The notes below the pieces were generated by a model. It searched no databases. It saw only the letters and a program-made list of their open reading frames with translations, and was not told the DNA's origin. The position numbers and the translations under genes are program-made. A stretch of DNA of 8,430 nt from Actinomycetota bacterium (GTDB taxonomy: Bacteria > Actinomycetota > Actinomycetes > S36-B12 > UBA5976), in the NCBI GenBank assembly GCA_009923375.1, contig RFTO01000039.1, positions 1-8,430 on the forward strand, given 5' to 3'. Below are positions 6,562 through 8,430 of this stretch, one piece after another; position 1 is the stretch's first letter, and each line of letters opens with the position of its first letter.

Positions 6562-7302
6562 TCACAGCCCCGAATGGGACGTGCGCACCAAGATGCAACG
6601 GCAGTTGTCGCAGCGGATGATTTCATCTGGGCCAACCTCGCGAATATGCGATAAATCGGTGGCTGGTAAAGCGATGCGGCAGCCGGAGCAGGAGCCGTGT
6701 TGTAGCAATGCCGCAGCTGTTGGATTGTCCTGACCGATCTTCTCGTACAACGACATCAAGTCTGCTGGGATCTGTGCCACCAGCTGTGCCCGCTCGGCCT
6801 GAACAGCGGTGACTTCCTCAGCCAAAGTCGCTAGCTGGGCCTTCACCTGCGAGCCGAGCTCACCCTGCTCCTGCGCAAGCACCTCGAGTTGAGCCTGGTA
6901 GCGAGAAGCAGCAGTGGTTGCCTCGTCGAGTCGCTCCATGATCTCTAGCTCAATATCCTCCAGCTCACCTTGCCGGCGTGCTAGCGACTGCAACTCGTGT
7001 TGGAGCGCCTCGAGATCCTTGGCCGGCACAGCACCGGAGGCGAGCATCTTTTCGTCCTTCTCGATGCGCTGGCGCACTGCCTGAACATCGCCATCAGCGC
7101 GAGTTTGCTCGCGTGAGATATCAGATGCGTTGGTTTTTGCCGCGGTCAGAAGGTCGGCAAGAGTTTCTGATTCCTGGGCAATCTGCAGCAAGCGTTCCTG
7201 CTGCGGCAGATGCGCCTTCGCGTAAACGATCTGCCCGAGCCTCGTGTCCAGAGCCTGCACGTCGAGTAATTGAGCCTGCGCATGAGCGGGTGCTGTCGCC
7301 AT
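6562..7302 (-). CDS. Coiled-coil protein with C-terminal C4 zinc ribbon (Rv2229c/CT398-like)
   Basis: This 246-residue protein is a long, mostly helical, charged coiled coil (roughly residues 10-175) followed by a C-terminal zinc ribbon. The ribbon's ligands are C205-x2-C208 (CSGC) and C231-x2-C234 (CDNC), with an additional C236 beside the second pair. This is the CT398-like family, represented by Rv2229c. Its biochemical role is not established; DNA/RNA binding or an adaptor role is usually suggested because of the ribbon and its constant pairing with the RNase H-phosphatase gene. The frame is open up to 7497, but the ATG at 7302 is the clear start because AGGAGG lies five bases upstream and the family-like sequence begins there. 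In mycobacteria a Nif3-like gene (Rv2230c) lies upstream; here that position is taken by the divergent cytochrome b operon. Downstream, its TGA abuts the GTG of the RNase H gene. Confidence 0.93.
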   Translation of the reverse strand: MATAPAHAQAQLLDVQALDTRLGQIVYAKAHLPQQERLLQIAQESETLADLLTAAKTNASDISREQTRADGDVQAVRQRIEKDEKMLASGAVPAKDLEALQHELQSLARRQGELEDIELEIMERLDEATTAASRYQAQLEVLAQEQGELGSQVKAQLATLAEEVTAVQAERAQLVAQIPADLMSLYEKIGQDNPTAAALLQHGSCSGCRIALPATDLSHIREVGPDEIIRCDNCRCILVRTSHSGL

Positions 7303-7307
7303 GGTCC

Positions 7308-7313
7308 CCTCCT
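7308..7313 (-). promoter_or_regulatory. Strong Shine-Dalgarno that fixes the zinc-ribbon start
   Basis: Minus-strand AGGAGG, five bases before the ATG at 7302. It decides between this start and the much longer open frame reaching 7497, whose extra 65 residues resemble no family N-terminus. Confidence 0.85.
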
Positions 7314-7324
7314 GAGTTGGCGCA

Positions 7325-7330
7325 AGTCTA
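7325..7330 (-). promoter_or_regulatory. Candidate -10 box of the zinc-ribbon/RNase H operon
   Basis: Minus-strand TAGACT (TANNNT) would start transcription about 7318, leaving a leader of about 16 bases that just contains the AGGAGG. The best -35 candidate, AAGACA, has a 19-base spacer, so the match is partial. Confidence 0.35.
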
Positions 7331-7439
7331 ATGAATGGTCTGGCCGCCTTGTCTTGACATGCACCTGCGGACGTCAGCCATGCATACGACTGCCGGATGG
7401 AGAAGCCCCGGTTTCGGCTAAGAATCATTCGGGCGTTAT

Positions 7440-7454
7440 CGCCCGCAGCGGGCG
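7440..7454. repeat. GC-rich inverted repeat in the divergent promoter region
   Basis: CGCCCGC-A-GCGGGCG is a perfect inverted repeat with 7-base arms around a single central base, with imperfect extensions on both sides. Close by are TCTCGAGA (7465-7472) and the hairpin GAGTG-GTGG-CACTC (7471-7484). They lie in the 293-base gene-free gap (7303-7595) between divergent genes, where terminators are not expected, so a regulator-binding role is conceivable. No known operator is recognised. Nothing else gene-like or tRNA-like was seen in the gap. Confidence 0.5.
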
Positions 7455-7546
7455 GCCAACTCGTTCTCGAGAGTGGTGGCACTCCCGTACTAGCCATTTG
7501 TGGCCAAGGAATCGAGATTTCTCTGTGCTTCCCGGTGGCTGTCCCC

Positions 7547-7552
7547 TACCGT
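7547..7552 (+). promoter_or_regulatory. Candidate -10 box of the cytochrome b operon
   Basis: TACCGT fits TANNNT and would start transcription near 7559, giving a leader of about 37 bases before the ATG at 7596. The -35 position (around 7524-7529, TGTGCT) is a poor match, so this is only a suggestion. Confidence 0.25.
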
Positions 7553-7595
7553 GCATGAGCGTCAGTGCACTAACGACGCGAGAACAGAGGACACC

Positions 7596-7757
7596 ATGCA
7601 TTTCCCGATCTTCAACCTTGACGGGCCTGCGCGTTATTGGCATGCGGGTTGGTTCTCCATCTCAATCGCCAACGCCATCATCGTCATCGGCGGCTTAGTC
7701 CTCTTCGCAGCCGCCCTTCTACTGCCGTTCCCCGGCGGCAAGGACGCTGAGCTGTGA
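7596..7757 (+). CDS. Small single-pass membrane protein of the cytochrome b operon
   Basis: This is a 53-residue protein, not recognised as a named family. Residues 1-20 are polar/aromatic (MHFPIFNLDGPARYWHAGWF). A single hydrophobic helix runs over about 21-44 (SISIANAIIVIGGLV to LLL), followed by a short PFPGGKDAEL tail. The start ATG at 7596 has AGAGG five bases upstream. The frame extends further upstream to 7500, but that part has no ribosome-binding site and no membrane-protein character. Its TGA (7755-7757) overlaps the GTG of the cytochrome b gene by four bases (GTGA), so the two are almost certainly translated together. The tight coupling and membrane helix suggest a small subunit or assembly factor of the same complex. 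H1-P-I-F and the HAGWF motif could contact cofactor or partner, but this is speculation. It is real by ribosome-binding site, codon flow and coupling; the role is inferred. Confidence 0.8.
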   Translation: MHFPIFNLDGPARYWHAGWFSISIANAIIVIGGLVLFAAALLLPFPGGKDAEL

Positions 7758-8392
7758 GCACCACCACCTGGTCAGCGCGTTTGCGCGAGAAGGCATTCGG
7801 AAACTTCACACCAGAGGACATGTTGCCCGACACCCAGCCGGCGTATGTCGTCAGTTGGATCTACATTTTCGGCGCTCTCACGCTCGCCGCCCTCGGGATG
7901 CTCATCGTCTCGGGCTTGGTGCTCACTTTCGGCGGCATTCATTGGTGGCACGTGTCACCTCTCGGGCATTTCGTTAACTCGGTGCACGCCTGGAGCGTCC
8001 AGTTGTTCTTCCTATTCATGGTGGTTCACCTGTGGGGGAAGTTTTGGATGGCCGCCTGGCGCGGCAAGCGCACTGCGACATGGATCACCGGCGCGTTGGC
8101 CTTCTTCGGCTCGATTGCGACTGCCCTGACTGGGTATCTCATTCAAACTAACTTCGATTCACAGTGGATCGCAACGCAGTCCAAGGACGGACTCAATTCC
8201 GCGGGCATCGGCTCCTTCTTCAACACCCTCAACACCGGCCAGGCGATATTGATGCACGTGGCGCTGCTGCCGTTAATCGTCGGCGGCATCGCGATCTGGC
8301 ATGTGCTGCTCGTTCGGCGTCGCGGCGTGGTGCCGCCCATCGGGGCGCAACTCACTGATACGCAGCCGACCACCGAAGGGCAGGCGCACTGA
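7754..8392 (+). CDS. Cytochrome b N-terminal domain subunit (cytochrome b6-like, split type)
   Basis: This 212-residue membrane protein carries two b-type hemes of a quinol-cytochrome reductase-like complex. Four hydrophobic helices are visible at about 33-58, 78-98, 107-130 and 165-187. The bis-histidine heme ligands are in helices 2 and 4: H78 and H92 (VHAWSV and VVHLWG, 14 apart), and H168 and H183 (LMHVAL and IWHVLLVRRRGVVPP, 15 apart). The 15-residue spacing is the b6/Firmicute-type pattern. The protein ends after helix 4, so it is the split form; the C-terminal half with the PEWY quinol-oxidation motif must come from another gene. The loop after helix 3, GYLIQTNFDSQWIATQSKDG (128-146), lacks the usual LPWDQ of cytochrome b. 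It starts with GTG at 7754, overlapping the upstream gene by four bases, and its TGA overlaps the next ATG by one base. Whether it belongs to a bc-type complex or a variant quinone-reducing module cannot be decided here. Confidence 0.9.
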   Translation: MSTTTWSARLREKAFGNFTPEDMLPDTQPAYVVSWIYIFGALTLAALGMLIVSGLVLTFGGIHWWHVSPLGHFVNSVHAWSVQLFFLFMVVHLWGKFWMAAWRGKRTATWITGALAFFGSIATALTGYLIQTNFDSQWIATQSKDGLNSAGIGSFFNTLNTGQAILMHVALLPLIVGGIAIWHVLLVRRRGVVPPIGAQLTDTQPTTEGQAH

Positions 8393-8430
8393 TGCAGCTC
8401 ACACACAAATCCAGCACACTCGAGCTTGAG
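8392..8430 (+). CDS. Start of a third gene of the cytochrome b operon (cut by window edge)
   Basis: ATG at 8392 overlaps the cytochrome b stop by one base (TGATG) and opens 13 codons, MQLTHKSSTLELE, to the edge of the window. The tight overlap says it is a co-translated operon member. A cytochrome b C-terminal subunit, Rieske protein or cytochrome c would be expected in such operons, but the visible residues do not identify it. A GGGCAGG stretch about 8-14 bases upstream may serve as ribosome-binding site. Confidence 0.6.
   Translation, partial: MQLTHKSSTLELE

Noticed and set aside
7354..7390. Perfect TTGACA on the plus strand at 7354-7359 as a -35 box for the cytochrome operon
   Set aside because: The nearest TANNNT-like hexamers downstream are 21 or more bases away, too far for a standard promoter.
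7303..7497. N-terminal extension of the zinc-ribbon gene to 7497
   Set aside because: AGGAGG five bases before the ATG at 7302 marks the true start, and the extra 65 residues look like translated promoter region.
7500..7595. N-terminal extension of the small membrane protein to 7500
   Set aside because: The ATG at 7596 has AGAGG at good spacing; upstream residues are non-hydrophobic and the candidate promoter lies inside that stretch.

Overview
The window looks like a piece of an actinobacterial chromosome and is mostly housekeeping genes. The evidence is the gene set: an RNase HI-phosphatase fusion directly downstream of a coiled-coil zinc-ribbon protein (the Rv2228c/Rv2229c arrangement of Mycobacterium), a MapB-like methionine aminopeptidase, a class A RNase P RNA, GTG starts, TANNNT -10 boxes and probable leaderless genes. 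GC looks moderately high by eye but was not counted. I see no insertion sequence, tRNA, CRISPR array, phage gene or toxin-antitoxin pair. An environmental actinomycete is a reasonable guess, but the lineage cannot be fixed from this piece.

Layout. Positions 1-660 (+) hold the C-terminal 219 residues of type I methionine aminopeptidase. It converges on a long minus-strand block. Read in the direction of transcription (right to left), that block is: a zinc-ribbon coiled-coil protein (7302-6562); a bifunctional RNase HI/histidine phosphatase (6561-5404) whose GTG directly abuts the previous stop; the RNase P RNA gene rnpB (about 5309-4910); a dienelactone-hydrolase-family protein (4866-4186); a DEAD-box RNA helicase with a long repetitive basic tail (4021-1952); and a class V aminotransferase-fold PLP enzyme of the isopenicillin-N-epimerase-like group (1926-781). 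Diverging from the zinc-ribbon gene is a plus-strand cytochrome b operon (7596 to the right edge): a 53-residue single-pass membrane protein, a four-helix cytochrome b N-terminal (b6-like) subunit, and the first 13 codons of a third gene. These three overlap by 4 and 1 bases.

How the parts relate. RNase P RNA, RNase H, the zinc-ribbon protein and the helicase form a loose nucleic-acid-metabolism neighbourhood. The hydrolase and the PLP enzyme are metabolic genes whose substrates cannot be read from the sequence. Each of those two has a TANNNT box exactly 6 bases before its start codon, which suggests that each makes a leaderless transcript of its own. The plus-strand operon is respiratory: quinol/cytochrome electron transfer in the membrane.

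The points most worth a second look are the small membrane protein translationally coupled to an unusual split cytochrome b, the nested repeats in the helicase tail, and the matched pair of leaderless promoters. No clearly novel defence or mobile system is visible.
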